A stretch of DNA of 64,000 nt, taken from positions 124,001 to 188,000 of the forward strand of contig CALGMR010000004.1 in assembly GCA_937958815.1 (NCBI GenBank). The letters run 5' to 3'. A program made the position numbers and the translations under genes. The notes beneath the pieces are model-generated. The model was not told the DNA's origin, searched no databases, and worked only from the letters and a program-made list of their open reading frames with translations. Numbering within the stretch: the stretch's first letter is position 1; the number at the start of each line of letters is the position of its first letter. Shown here piece by piece: positions 1-9,371 of this stretch. This DNA is from an uncultured Rhizobiaceae group bacterium (GTDB lineage: Bacteria > Pseudomonadota > Alphaproteobacteria > Rhizobiales > Rhizobiaceae).

Positions 1-50
1 TGCTTTGGTTTTGACCTATCACGCGCGCAAGAAAAACAAATAGCAAAGCA

Positions 51-78
51 GAAAATGGTGATTCATCTTGCCATTTTC
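51..78 (+). promoter_or_regulatory. Small inverted repeat upstream of the DAHP synthase gene
   Basis: GAAAATGG (51-58) and CCATTTTC (71-78) form a perfect 8-bp inverted repeat with a 12-nt loop, about 70 bp before the start codon. No T-run follows, so it is not a normal intrinsic terminator. It may be an operator or a leader hairpin. There is no direct evidence for either. Confidence 0.3.
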
Positions 79-148
79 AGTGGCTTCGACCTAAAACGAT
101 CCAAACGAGTGAATTCGGGTGCAAAAGCCGCCTGATATGGAGTGTAAA

Positions 149-1525
149 ATGGCAAAAAACTGGTCCCCCGATTCCTGGCGTTCGAAACCTGCATTGCAGA
201 TGCCAAACTATCCAGACCAAGCAGCTTTGGAAGCAACTGAAGCGCGCCTTGCTTCATTTCCACCGCTCGTTTTTGCAGGCGAAGCCCGCGCATTGAAAGA
301 CCACTTGGCACGTGTGTGCAAAGGGGAAGCTTTTCTTTTGCAAGGCGGAGATTGTGCTGAGAGTTTTGCCGAGCACGGCGCTGACAATATTCGCGATTTC
401 TTCCGCGTGTTCTTACAAATGGCAGCTGTGCTGACATTCGGCGCATCAAAGCCTGTTGTGAAAGTGGGACGAATTGCTGGTCAATTCGCCAAGCCGCGGT
501 CCGCCGACATGGAAACCAAAGGCGAAGAGAGCCTGCCATCTTACCGCGGCGATGTGGTCAACGGCATTGAGTTCACAGCCGATGCCCGCATTCCAGACCC
601 AGAGCGCCAGATCATGGCTTACCGCCAATCTGCCGCAACGCTGAACCTCATCCGTGCATTCGCGCAGGGCGGTTATGCCAATCTGAACCATGTGCATGAG
701 TGGACATTGGACTTTGTCAAAAACTCGCCACAAGCAGAACGTTACGAAGAACTCGCTTCACGCATCACAGAAACGCTTGGCTTTATGCGCGCTGTGGGCA
801 TGGACCCGGAGAACAATCCCAAACTGCGCGAAACGGATTTTTACACCAGTCACGAGGCTTTGCTTTTGGGGTATGAACAAGCGTTGACACGCGAAGATTC
901 AATTTCTGGCGATCCATTTGCCACATCTGGTCATATGATCTGGATTGGTGATCGCACACGTCAGCCAGACCATGGCCATGTGGAATATTGCCGTGGCGTG
1001 AAAAACCCGATCGGTTTGAAATGCGGCCCGTCCACAACTGTCGATGGTCTGCTGGAACTTTGCGATATTCTTTCACCTGACAATGAGCCAGGCCGTCTTA
1101 CTTTGATCGCCCGTTTCGGCCACGACAAAGTTCAAGAACATCTTCCAGAACTTGTTCGTGCGATTAAGCGCGAAGGCAAGAATGTTGTTTGGTCTTGCGA
1201 CCCAATGCACGGCAACACGATTTCGGCAGCGGGCTATAAAACACGCCCGTTCGATTATGTGATGGGCGAAGTGAACAGCTTCTTCGATGTTCACGATGCA
1301 GAAGGCACGATTGCCGGCGGTGTCCATGTGGAAATGACGGGTAAAGACGTGACGGAATGCACAGGCGGTGCCCGCGCTGTGACGGATGATGACCTCGGCA
1401 GCCGCTACCACACCCATTGTGACCCACGCTTGAATGCGGACCAGTCATTGGAACTCGCGTTCTTATTGGCGGATCGGTTGAAAAAAGCCAAGCAAGGCAC
1501 AACCAGCCAAAGCAAAGCTGCTTAG
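149..1525 (+). CDS. aroG: Class II 3-deoxy-7-phosphoheptulonate (DAHP) synthase
   Basis: Joins phosphoenolpyruvate and erythrose 4-phosphate in the first committed step of the cytosolic shikimate pathway. The 458-residue length and sequence are of the class II (plant/actinobacterial) type. [11 protein letters not shown] at about residues 63-73 carries the expected metal-binding cysteine (Cys69), [14 protein letters not shown] lies near residue 104 and DPMHGNT near residue 350. An in-frame GTG at 119 would add ten residues, but the ATG at 149 has GGAG six bases upstream and gives the usual N-terminus. The next gene starts 3 bp after the stop, so the two may be cotranscribed. The family assignment is secure; the gene letter varies between species. 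Confidence 0.96.
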   Translation: MAKNWSPDSWRSKPALQMPNYPDQAALEATEARLASFPPLVFAGEARALKDHLARVCKGEAFLLQGGDCAESFAEHGADNIRDFFRVFLQMAAVLTFGASKPVVKVGRIAGQFAKPRSADMETKGEESLPSYRGDVVNGIEFTADARIPDPERQIMAYRQSAATLNLIRAFAQGGYANLNHVHEWTLDFVKNSPQAERYEELASRITETLGFMRAVGMDPENNPKLRETDFYTSHEALLLGYEQALTREDSISGDPFATSGHMIWIGDRTRQPDHGHVEYCRGVKNPIGLKCGPSTTVDGLLELCDILSPDNEPGRLTLIARFGHDKVQEHLPELVRAIKREGKNVVWSCDPMHGNTISAAGYKTRPFDYVMGEVNSFFDVHDAEGTIAGGVHVEMTGKDVTECTGGARAVTDDDLGSRYHTHCDPRLNADQSLELAFLLADRLKKAKQGTTSQSKAA

Positions 1526-1528
1526 GCT

Positions 1529-1915
1529 ATGTACAAAGGCTCCTGCAATTGTGGTGGTGTAAGCTACACAGTTGAGGGGCCCATGCGTGAAATTATGGCG
1601 TGCCACTGCACGCAATGTCGCAAGCAAACAGGCCACTTCTATGCCGCAACCAATGCGGCGGATGAACATCTAACTGTAAACGACAATGGCTCCCTTAAAT
1701 GGTACGCCGCATCTGACATTGCCAAACGGGGCTTCTGCAGCACATGCGGGTCGGCCTTATTCTGGAAACCCAATGGCGGCAATTACACATCAATCTTGGC
1801 AGGCTCGCTGGATGGCGAGCATGATCTCAAACTTGATCGCCATATCTTCTGCGAAGACAAGGGCAGTTACTACGAAATTAAAGATGGCCTGCCCACATTT
1901 CCGCAGGGTGACTGA
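1529..1915 (+). CDS. GFA (CENP-V) domain protein
   Basis: Small cytosolic zinc protein of the GFA family, named after glutathione-dependent formaldehyde-activating enzyme; most members have no proven reaction. Zinc-ligand cysteines are visible as CNCGG (Cys6, Cys8), CHCTQC (Cys25, Cys27, Cys30) and GFCSTCGSALFW (Cys70, Cys73). The 128 residues cover a single domain, the normal size. It starts 3 bp after the DAHP synthase stop with no strong ribosome-binding site of its own, which suggests translational coupling. The fold is clear; the substrate is unknown. Confidence 0.88.
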   Translation: MYKGSCNCGGVSYTVEGPMREIMACHCTQCRKQTGHFYAATNAADEHLTVNDNGSLKWYAASDIAKRGFCSTCGSALFWKPNGGNYTSILAGSLDGEHDLKLDRHIFCEDKGSYYEIKDGLPTFPQGD

Positions 1916-1991
1916 ACACGTGCTGACGTTTTTTTAAACCTTCAACAAGACAGCGATTGCCCAGCGACCAGTCACACCCTAAATAACAGGT

Positions 1992-3668
1992 ATGACAGAT
2001 ACGAAAAACACATTGCGCATCGCGCTGGCTCAGCTGAACCCGACCGTTGGTGACATCAAGGGCAATCTTGAACTGGCCCGTAAAGCCCGCGCCGATGCCG
2101 CCAAACAAAAAGCCGATTTGGTGGTGTTCACCGAGCTGTTTTTATCAGGATACTCTCCAGATGATCTGGTTTTGAAACCAGCCTTCGTGGAAGCCTGTCG
2201 AAACGCGGCCGAAGAACTTGCAAAAGACACCAGCGATGGTGGACCGGGCGTGGTAATGGGCGTTCCATGGCGCGATGAAAAATCTGGCCTCCACAATGCA
2301 GTGGCTGTGATGGACGACGGCAAAATCACAGCAACACGCTACAAGGTTGATCTTCCAAATTACGGCGTGTTTGACGAAAAGCGGGTGTTCGATGCAGGCC
2401 CAATGCCTGGCCCTGTGAATTTTCGCGGTATCCGCTTGGGCATTCCCATTTGCGAAGACATTTGGAACGATATGGATGTTTGCGAAACGCTTGCGGAAAG
2501 CGGTGCGGAAATTCTCATCTCGCCCAATGGATCACCCTATTATCGCGACAAGATGGACGTGCGTTTGCAAGTTGTGGTGAAACAAGTTGTCGAGTCCGGC
2601 CTGCCGCTGATCTACCTGAACCAAATGGGTGGACAGGATGAGCTGGTTTTTGATGGTGGCTCCTTCGTTGTGAATGCCGACAAGACCCTACCTATTCAAA
2701 TGAACCAGTTTGAAGACAGCGTGACCCTGACAACCTGGAAACGTAAGACAGATGGGTGGGAATGCGAAACGGGTGTGCGGTCGAATTTGCCCGACGCACA
2801 AGAAGCCGATTGGCGCGCTTGCGTTATGGGTCTGCGCGACTACGTGAATAAAAACGGCTTTAAAAACGTGGTGCTTGGTCTTTCAGGCGGCATCGATTCT
2901 GCCATTGTTGCGGCTATGAGTGTCGATGCATTGGGTGAAGAGCGCGTGCGCTGCGTAATGCTGCCCTATCGCTACACGTCTGATGAATCTTTGAAGGATG
3001 CAGCTGATTGCGCTGAAGCTTTGGGCGTGCGCTATGAAATCGTTCCAATTTCTGAACCCGTTGAAGGGTTCCAATCCACGCTTGGCGATTTGTTTGAAGG
3101 CACCGAAAGCGGTGTCACCGAAGAAAATCTGCAGAGTCGCGCGCGCGGTGTTATCCTCATGGCGATCTCCAACAAGTTTGGCTCCATGGTGGTGACCACT
3201 GGCAATAAGTCCGAAATGTCTGTGGGCTATGCAACATTGTACGGTGACATGAATGGCGGGTTTAACCCAATCAAAGACCTCTACAAGATGCAGGTCTATG
3301 AACTCTCCGCGTGGCGCAACGAGCACATGCCTCCCGATTGCCTCGGACCGTCTGGGGAAGTGATCCCGCGCAACATTATCGACAAAGCGCCCACAGCCGA
3401 ATTGCGCGAAGGGCAAACCGATCAGGATTCATTGCCACCCTACCCAGTGCTTGATGCCATTCTGGAAGGTCTGGTGGAAAACGAATTGTCGATTGACGAT
3501 ATCGTTGAAAAACAGGGATTTGAACGCGCCACCGTGGAGCGTATGGAGCATTTGCTTTACATCGCTGAATACAAACGCCGACAAGCCGCACCGGGTGTCA
3601 AAATCACACGCCGTTCTTTTGGCCGTGAACGCCGCTACCCGATCACCAACAGATGGCGCGACAGGTGA
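1992..3668 (+). CDS. nadE: Glutamine-dependent NAD+ synthetase
   Basis: Makes NAD+ from deamido-NAD+ and ATP, using ammonia released from glutamine. The first ~270 residues are a nitrilase-type glutaminase domain with the Glu-Lys-Cys triad in VFTELFLSGY (Glu48), YKVDLPNYG (Lys near 118) and GIPICEDIWND (Cys154). The C-terminal synthetase domain has the ATP pyrophosphatase loop SGGIDS near residue 298 and the TTGNKSE segment. At 558 residues it is full length for the two-domain form. Its end overlaps the start of folP by 16 bp, so the two are translationally linked. Confidence 0.97.
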   Translation: MTDTKNTLRIALAQLNPTVGDIKGNLELARKARADAAKQKADLVVFTELFLSGYSPDDLVLKPAFVEACRNAAEELAKDTSDGGPGVVMGVPWRDEKSGLHNAVAVMDDGKITATRYKVDLPNYGVFDEKRVFDAGPMPGPVNFRGIRLGIPICEDIWNDMDVCETLAESGAEILISPNGSPYYRDKMDVRLQVVVKQVVESGLPLIYLNQMGGQDELVFDGGSFVVNADKTLPIQMNQFEDSVTLTTWKRKTDGWECETGVRSNLPDAQEADWRACVMGLRDYVNKNGFKNVVLGLSGGIDSAIVAAMSVDALGEERVRCVMLPYRYTSDESLKDAADCAEALGVRYEIVPISEPVEGFQSTLGDLFEGTESGVTEENLQSRARGVILMAISNKFGSMVVTTGNKSEMSVGYATLYGDMNGGFNPIKDLYKMQVYELSAWRNEHMPPDCLGPSGEVIPRNIIDKAPTAELREGQTDQDSLPPYPVLDAILEGLVENELSIDDIVEKQGFERATVERMEHLLYIAEYKRRQAAPGVKITRRSFGRERRYPITNRWRDR

Positions 3669-4528
3669 TCGACCCGTTCGCATCAAAGGTCTGGAAACTG
3701 GCACATGGCAAAGAGCTAAAGCTTGGCCCAAAATCTTTGATCATGGGTGTACTGAATGTAACGCCCGACTCGTTTTCTGATGGTGGCGCGTTCATCCAGC
3801 CAGATCGAGCATTTCACCGCGCACAAGAAATGCGACGGCAAGGGGCTGATATTATCGATGTGGGCGGCGAATCCACCCGCCCGGGCGCCGAACCCGTAGA
3901 TGGAAAAACCGAGCGCGAGCGCGTGTTGCCCATTGTTGAACGCCTCAGCCAAAACAAAGACATCATTATCTCCATCGACACATATCGTGCAAAAACAGCG
4001 CAAATGGCTGTTGAAGCGGGTGCGCACATCGTCAACGATGTTTGGGGATGCCAGCGCGAGCCAGACATTGCCAAAGTTGCTGCCGAGACGGGTGCAGGAT
4101 TGGCCATTATGCACACGGGTCGCGAACGAGACCTGCAATCTGATGTGATTGACGATCAGATCACCTTTTTAAAAGCGTCTTTGGACATCGCAGCATCCGC
4201 AGGCGTTGGTTCCGCGCAGATCATACTCGACCCCGGCTTTGGTTTTGCAAAAGACGCCACAATGAATTTGGAATCGCTGAACCGCCTCAAAGAATTGCAT
4301 ATCCTCGATCATCATCTCCTTATCGGCACATCGCGCAAACGATTTCTTGGCGCCATCACAGGTCGTGAAGCTCAAGACCGTGGCGTTGCCACAGCCGCGA
4401 CAAGCGTTGTCGCGCGTATGAAAGGGGCTGCGATTTTTCGGGTTCATGATATAGAGGAAAACAAGGATGCACTGGCGGTTGCCGATGCATTGATTGCAAG
4501 CTCTTTTGGTTGGACCGACAATGAGTAA
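3653..4528 (+). CDS. folP: Dihydropteroate synthase
   Basis: Condenses 6-hydroxymethyl-dihydropterin pyrophosphate with p-aminobenzoate to give dihydropteroate in folate synthesis; it is the sulfonamide target. Diagnostic segments are NVTPDSFSDGG near residue 35, DVGGESTRPGA, SIDTYRAKTA, VNDVWG, LDPGFGFAKD and the C-terminal GTSRKRF. The 291 residues are normal for the TIM-barrel family. The ATG lies inside the end of nadE, and the stop overlaps the start of folB, giving a folP-folB-folK run for consecutive folate steps. Confidence 0.97.
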   Translation: MARQVIDPFASKVWKLAHGKELKLGPKSLIMGVLNVTPDSFSDGGAFIQPDRAFHRAQEMRRQGADIIDVGGESTRPGAEPVDGKTERERVLPIVERLSQNKDIIISIDTYRAKTAQMAVEAGAHIVNDVWGCQREPDIAKVAAETGAGLAIMHTGRERDLQSDVIDDQITFLKASLDIAASAGVGSAQIILDPGFGFAKDATMNLESLNRLKELHILDHHLLIGTSRKRFLGAITGREAQDRGVATAATSVVARMKGAAIFRVHDIEENKDALAVADALIASSFGWTDNE

Positions 4529-4895
4529 GACCCACACATACGAAATCGTCTTGAAAAATTGTGCTTTCTTCGCCCACCACGGCGTATTTGAAGAAGAGAC
4601 AAAGCTCGGCCAAAGATTCTTCGTTGATGCCACGCTGCAAGTGGAACCGCGCGGCGCACTGGAAGCGGATCGTATTGAAGGCACTGTGCACTATGGCGAA
4701 GCCTTTGCCGTGATCGAAAAACTGGTGACCAAACGCAACCGCTATCTGATAGAAGCCTTGGCGCTGGATATTGCACAGGGTTTGTGCGCTGAGTTTACTC
4801 AAATCACCCATGCAAAAGTGACCGTGCGCAAGCCCAATGCCCCTGTGCCCGGCATTCTTGACCATGTTGAAGTTACGGTTTGCCACCCCGAATGA
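4521..4895 (+). CDS. folB: Dihydroneopterin aldolase
   Basis: Cleaves 7,8-dihydroneopterin to 6-hydroxymethyl-dihydropterin and glycolaldehyde, the step that feeds FolK. The 124-residue protein has the family pattern: NCAFFAHHGVFEEE near the N-terminus, TVHYGEAF in the middle and the conserved Lys in a C-terminal VTVRKPNAP. An upstream in-frame start at 4494 would lie deep inside folP; the ATG at 4521 overlaps the folP stop by 8 bp and gives the standard N-terminus. Its stop overlaps the folK start as ATGA. Confidence 0.95.
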   Translation: MSKTHTYEIVLKNCAFFAHHGVFEEETKLGQRFFVDATLQVEPRGALEADRIEGTVHYGEAFAVIEKLVTKRNRYLIEALALDIAQGLCAEFTQITHAKVTVRKPNAPVPGILDHVEVTVCHPE

Positions 4896-5404
4896 CGACT
4901 GTGTCCAAAGCTTGGCTTGGCCTTGGAGGCAATATCGGTGATGTGCCCACTGCCATGGCCAATGCGCTCCAACGCCTTGATGGTGACGCCGAAATTACGG
5001 TGACAGCCGTGTCGCCCATTTACAAAACACCCCCATGGGGGGTCGAGGATCAACCCTGGTTCCACAATTGTTGTGCTGAAGTTGAAACCAGCCTTACGCC
5101 TGAACAGCTTTTAGAAGCCTGCCAAGAAGCTGAACGGGAAGGAAAACGCGAGCGCATCGTTCGATGGGGACCGCGCACGATTGATGTGGACATTTTGTTG
5201 TTTGATGGCGTGGAACAAAACGAACAGAGGCTCACCCTGCCCCATCCAAGAATGCTGGAGCGTGCATTTGTGATCATCCCGCTAGCGGATATCGCACCCA
5301 ACCTGCACCTGAAAGACAAGCCGTGTCAGATATGGGCAAGCGAGATGGAAAGCTCAGACTTAGAGCTCACATCTTCCAATAAACATTGGTGGAAAGAGGC
5401 TTAG
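4892..5404 (+). CDS. folK: 2-amino-4-hydroxy-6-hydroxymethyldihydropteridine pyrophosphokinase
   Basis: Transfers pyrophosphate from ATP to 6-hydroxymethyl-dihydropterin, making the FolP substrate. WLGLGGNIGD at the N-terminus, SPIYKTPPWG, the RWGPRTIDVDILLFDG segment with its metal-binding aspartates and LPHPRMLERAFV are all typical of HPPK. The start is the ATG at 4892, overlapping the folB stop; a TTG twelve bases upstream is less likely. The 170 residues are full length. The last four bases overlap the end of the convergent gene on the other strand. Confidence 0.96.
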   Translation: MTTVSKAWLGLGGNIGDVPTAMANALQRLDGDAEITVTAVSPIYKTPPWGVEDQPWFHNCCAEVETSLTPEQLLEACQEAEREGKRERIVRWGPRTIDVDILLFDGVEQNEQRLTLPHPRMLERAFVIIPLADIAPNLHLKDKPCQIWASEMESSDLELTSSNKHWWKEA

Positions 5405-5937
5405 TCGACCAACAGGCTGGTGCGGCGCACATTGCCCGTTTTGTTCAACGTCAGGCCAATAAATGGCACCAATTTCTTATTCACTTTCACAGAAATCGTG
5501 ATGTTGAGTTTTTTGCTGTTCTTCAAATTGGCAATCATCGTGCCATTCAGCTTTTTGCGCTTGATGCCAAGTATGAGGCGTTTGCCGCGCAGACGACCAG
5601 ACACAATATCCAGTCCCTTGCCTTTGGCACCATCCAAAAACGCACCGCGATAACTGCTTCCGCTCTTGGTGATTTTCGCTGACATCGGCTGAGAAAACAG
5701 GCCAACACGGCATGTGCCCGTCAGTTCCATCCCATTGCCTTTTGGGGACGTACCATCAAATTTACAGGTGAAACGCGTGTTTTTATAAGGGCCGGCTACA
5801 ATGTTTCCTGCGCCAGACCACTGACCTTCAACGTTGCGAAAATAAGCCTTTTCGCTGGCGACAGCAGCACCTGTAGTCGCGGACGCAACAAGGGCTGAAA
5901 CAATAGCCAATTTTTTTGGGGTAGACAGGAGACTCAT
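5401..5937 (-). CDS. Exported protein of unknown function
   Basis: A 178-residue protein with a clear signal peptide (KKLAIVSALVASATTGAAVA) predicted to be cleaved near ASEKAYF, so it should be periplasmic or outer-membrane associated. The mature part is rich in Gly, Lys and Ser, with two cysteines in TCKFDG and GTCRVG that could form a disulfide, and its length and alternating pattern suggest a small beta-rich fold. I do not recognise the family. Translation could begin 93 bases further upstream, but the ATG at 5937 places the signal peptide at the N-terminus. It ends convergently with folK, overlapping by 4 bp. Confidence 0.7.
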   Translation of the reverse strand: MSLLSTPKKLAIVSALVASATTGAAVASEKAYFRNVEGQWSGAGNIVAGPYKNTRFTCKFDGTSPKGNGMELTGTCRVGLFSQPMSAKITKSGSSYRGAFLDGAKGKGLDIVSGRLRGKRLILGIKRKKLNGTMIANLKNSKKLNITISVKVNKKLVPFIGLTLNKTGNVRRTSLLVD

Positions 5938-6049
5938 AACACACACACCTGATGGTAACTGGGGTTGAGTATTAACTATAATGGTTAACGCATTGCTGAC
6001 AGACCGCAAAGTGTTTTCGTTTCTCATCACGAAATATTGCGTTCGCCAA

Positions 6050-7189
6050 TTATCTGTCTTGAGAAGCCTCTTTTGATGAAAACCGCGTGAGTTCGCTCAT
6101 GAAATCACCAACGCTCGGACGTGTTTGATCTGAAAAAGGCAGAGGACGACAAACATCTATAGCCGCAATGCCAATGCGCGCTGTCAACAACCCGTTGACC
6201 ACCCCTTCTCCCAAGCGCGACGACAATTTGGAGGCCAGTCCCTGACCAACCACTTGTTGAATGAGACCATCGCCGACCGCAATTGTACCGGTAATGGCGA
6301 GATGTCCCACCACATTGCGTGCCAAACGCCAGAAGCCAAGTGTTCCAGGACGGCCGCCATAAAGTTCAGCCAACTGGCGAATGAGCTTCATATTCTCAAA
6401 CAGAACAAACCCGATATCAACGATGGCTCTCGGGCTGACAGCGGTGACCACCGAAACCCGTTTTGCTGATCCCATCACCAATGAGCGCGCTTTAATGTCT
6501 AGTGGTTTGATAAGATCCCGCTCGACCAGATGGATCATGTCGCGACCATCAAGAATTTCCCCTTGGTGTTCTGCAAGCAACGCACGGCCTCGCGCGGTAT
6601 CGGGACGACCACTGTAAAGATTGTCCAATTCAGCAACCAGTTTATTTGCAGATTTCGCATCATCGCTTTCAACTGCTTCAACAGCGCGACGCCTCATTTC
6701 ATCAATCTTGGTCATGCGGCGCAAAGCAATAAATTCGCGTAAGGCAAGTGCCACAGCCGCAACCGCAATGAGAACAGCCAGCACAACCGCTGCCCAACCC
6801 AACCAATCGGTGCGTGCAAACAAATCACGAATGAGCTGGTCAACCCAGAGCCCCAAAGCAAGTGTGACCAAACCTGAAAGAGCAAACCAAAACACACGCG
6901 ACCAGCGGAAACGTTTTCTCGAGCGTCCCGCAACTGGCGGTGGTGGGGTCAATTGTTCTGCAATGACATCATCGTTCACGTCGACACGCTGGGCTGCTTC
7001 ATCAGGAAGAATTTCAATTTCCACCTTGGATGAAACGGTTTTCGGTTTTCGCTTCGGTGCCTTGGTCTTGGTCTTTGCGGACGACTTTGCCGAAACCGTT
7101 TTCTTGGGCTTTGGTTCAGCCACAACGTCCTTTTCGGATGTGGGCTCCAATGAAAATGAACGGGGGGCGCGGCGTGGAGTGTCACTCAT
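6050..7189 (-). CDS. YcjF/TIGR01620-type inner-membrane protein (DUF697)
   Basis: A 379-residue inner-membrane protein. The first ~90 residues are Lys/Pro/Ser-rich and probably disordered; two hydrophobic segments follow (VFWFALSGLVTLALGLWV near residue 100 and WAAVVLAVLIAVAAVALAL near 137), then a conserved C-terminal domain with a further hydrophobic stretch around ARIGIAAIDVCRPLPF. This is the pattern of YcjF/TIGR01620, the usual partner of YcjX. Its ATG overlaps the YcjX stop as ATGA, which supports one operon and a shared function, generally assumed to be envelope stress. Confidence 0.88.
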   Translation of the reverse strand: MSDTPRRAPRSFSLEPTSEKDVVAEPKPKKTVSAKSSAKTKTKAPKRKPKTVSSKVEIEILPDEAAQRVDVNDDVIAEQLTPPPPVAGRSRKRFRWSRVFWFALSGLVTLALGLWVDQLIRDLFARTDWLGWAAVVLAVLIAVAAVALALREFIALRRMTKIDEMRRRAVEAVESDDAKSANKLVAELDNLYSGRPDTARGRALLAEHQGEILDGRDMIHLVERDLIKPLDIKARSLVMGSAKRVSVVTAVSPRAIVDIGFVLFENMKLIRQLAELYGGRPGTLGFWRLARNVVGHLAITGTIAVGDGLIQQVVGQGLASKLSSRLGEGVVNGLLTARIGIAAIDVCRPLPFSDQTRPSVGDFMSELTRFSSKEASQDR

Positions 7190-8640
7190 ACCAGATAATC
7201 TCCCAACAAAAATTCAAGGCCACGATCCAAGCGAATATGCGGCAATGAAAGCGTCATGCCTTCAGCGGTCTTTTGAAGCTCTGGCGGCTTGAAGCGCAGA
7301 AAATTAAGGTCGCCTGACTTGGTATCTTCCCCAAGAGCAAGCGCTGGGTCTTCAGGCAAATCACCAGGAAACAGGGCCGTGCTTTTCGACCCATCAAACA
7401 CTTCATTGCCCAAAATCTCTCCCGACAATGGGGTGCCTACAATCACAGGCAGTTTCTCGCTGCCGTCATTTACTTCGGCTTCTTTGGTTGCTCTTACGGC
7501 AGCCATAGCCACCACATCTGTTTGAGCACCAGAAAATCGAGCGCGTTTCAAAGCTTTGTCCACCAGCCGCTCCAAAATGGCTTCCAAACGGTCGTGATTC
7601 TCGTGGTGCAAATGATCGGCTTTCGTTGCCGCAAACAAAATTTTGTCCGTGCGCGTGCTGAACAGGGAGGTAAGCCATGAACGTTTGCCGTGATTGAAAC
7701 AGGACAGAATTTCGCTCAAAGCCGTTTCCAAGTCAGCAACCGCCGCACCACCCGCATTCAATGCTTGCAGGGCATCCACCAGAACGATTTGCCTATCGAT
7801 ACGCGCAAAATGATCGCGGAAAAACGGCTTCACTACGAGTTTTTTATAGGCCTCGTAGCGATGCTCCATCATGGCATAAAGACTGTTGGCAGAGGGCTTC
7901 TTGTCTCCCTCCAAAAGCATAGGTGCAAAAGTGAGCGCAGGAGAACCCTCCATATCGCCCGGCATTAAAAACCGACCAGGTGGCAATGTGGACAATGCCG
8001 TTTTATCATCGCGACACTGACGCAGATAATCCGTGAAAGACTGCGCCAAATCCCGCGCCACCATCTCGTCAGCATCTGCCTTTGGATCAACTGTCTCATC
8101 GAGTTTGTGCCATCCAGCAGACAGCGTCATGCGGTTGGGCAATCGAGACAAAGCAAATGCTTCGCGCGACCATTGGGCGAAATCTTTTGCCAGCAAAGGC
8201 AGATCGAGCAGCCACTCACCCGGATAATCCACAATGTCCAAAGTAAGCGTGCCGCGCCCGAATGTGCGGTTCAACATGCTGGCGGACTCGAAATTCAACT
8301 TCAAACGTAATTCAGAAATTGCGCTGGTGGATTGCGGCCACACACCATCATCCAACAGACTTTTCAGGTGATCCTCATAGCGAAACCGAGGGATCGTATC
8401 ATCAGGCTGCGGTTGCAATTTGGCATGTTCCAACCGACCTTCCGAATAGGCAGAGAACAGCGGCAAACGTCCGCCATGCATAAGATTGTGCACCAGAGAT
8501 GTGATGAAAACGGTTTTGCCTGCTCGAGAAAGCCCCGTTACGCCAAAGCGCAAAGTGGGTTCGAACAAGCCAGACGCCGCATCCGACAGATTATCAAATG
8601 CAATCAATGCATCATCAGAAACAGATGTTATTTTTGGCAA
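7186..8640 (-). CDS. YcjX-family P-loop NTPase (DUF463)
   Basis: Cytosolic P-loop protein of the YcjX family, associated with envelope-stress (phage-shock-like) gene sets; the exact role is not settled. With the start used here the Walker A loop GLSRAGKT is at residues 36-43, LTLDIVDYPGEW gives the Walker B-like strand, and FAATKADHLHHE is the likely base-recognition motif. The TTG at 8640 is preceded by GGGGG five bases upstream and matches the usual family N-terminus; a TTG at 8700 would add 20 residues without such a site. The gene leads a two-gene operon with the YcjF-like gene. Confidence 0.9.
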   Translation of the reverse strand: MPKITSVSDDALIAFDNLSDAASGLFEPTLRFGVTGLSRAGKTVFITSLVHNLMHGGRLPLFSAYSEGRLEHAKLQPQPDDTIPRFRYEDHLKSLLDDGVWPQSTSAISELRLKLNFESASMLNRTFGRGTLTLDIVDYPGEWLLDLPLLAKDFAQWSREAFALSRLPNRMTLSAGWHKLDETVDPKADADEMVARDLAQSFTDYLRQCRDDKTALSTLPPGRFLMPGDMEGSPALTFAPMLLEGDKKPSANSLYAMMEHRYEAYKKLVVKPFFRDHFARIDRQIVLVDALQALNAGGAAVADLETALSEILSCFNHGKRSWLTSLFSTRTDKILFAATKADHLHHENHDRLEAILERLVDKALKRARFSGAQTDVVAMAAVRATKEAEVNDGSEKLPVIVGTPLSGEILGNEVFDGSKSTALFPGDLPEDPALALGEDTKSGDLNFLRFKPPELQKTAEGMTLSLPHIRLDRGLEFLLGDYLV

Positions 8641-8706
8641 AACTGCCCCCAAGCGAAACCGCAACGGGCTGTATATAGGAACGTCATTCCAAAATCGCAA
8701 ATTTTC

Positions 8707-9228
8707 TTACGTAACGTCACTTTTTTCAATGTCCTTAGGCCGCACAAAATCGATCAAACGCGCCTGCGAACGCCCAAGCTCCGACCAGCTTTCAATATCG
8801 CACTCGAATACGGCCAATGATGCTGTGCCAAAGTGATGTGCCATAAGTTTGTCAGCCGCTGGACTGGAAGGAGCTGTCAAATAACGCGCCAGCTCATCAC
8901 ATGTGGGGTTGTGGCCAATCAACAATGTGGCCTCGCCCGTTTGTGCCCACAATGCGCTCAGATAATTGTCCAGCGATCCGAGATAGAGTTCGTCAAAAAA
9001 CTGGACATCTTCGAAATTCAACGCCGTTTCCAAGCCGTAAAACGTTTCACGTGTGCGCTGAGCAGAGGACACGACGGCCCCATCAATCTGCCGCCCATTC
9101 GCAACCCACCATTTGGACAAAGTGCGGCATTGCTCGTTGCCTCTGTTATTGAGCGTGCGATCAATATCTCCCAAACCCGGTTGAGCCCAAGATGATTTGG
9201 CGTGACGAAGAAGATAAAGACGTTTCAT
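8707..9228 (-). CDS. Histidine phosphatase of the SixA/phosphoglycerate mutase type
   Basis: A 173-residue single-domain histidine phosphatase. The N-terminal YLLRHAKSSW carries the catalytic RH pair, SSAQRTRETF holds the second arginine motif, and LLIGHNPTCDE holds the second catalytic histidine. This is close to SixA, which dephosphorylates phosphohistidine on signalling or PTS proteins, but the substrate here is unknown. An in-frame start at 9279 would add 17 residues; the ATG at 9228 puts the RH motif at the expected position. Confidence 0.87.
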   Translation of the reverse strand: MKRLYLLRHAKSSWAQPGLGDIDRTLNNRGNEQCRTLSKWWVANGRQIDGAVVSSAQRTRETFYGLETALNFEDVQFFDELYLGSLDNYLSALWAQTGEATLLIGHNPTCDELARYLTAPSSPAADKLMAHHFGTASLAVFECDIESWSELGRSQARLIDFVRPKDIEKSDVT

Positions 9229-9371
9229 AGACTTTACGTAGCTGTGTGCAGGAGTTTTGAAAAGTATTCCCGCAAACAATAAACTGCCAATTGAATCATT
9301 CTCGTCTCTTGCCGCAAGACGGGCAAGTTTCTATAAAGCCGCCAATTGATCAAAGCATACGGGCGTTTCCC

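Noticed and set aside
63..539. 158-codon minus-strand frame at the window start
   Set aside because: Lies almost entirely inside the DAHP synthase gene; the translation is low-quality shadow sequence without a domain.
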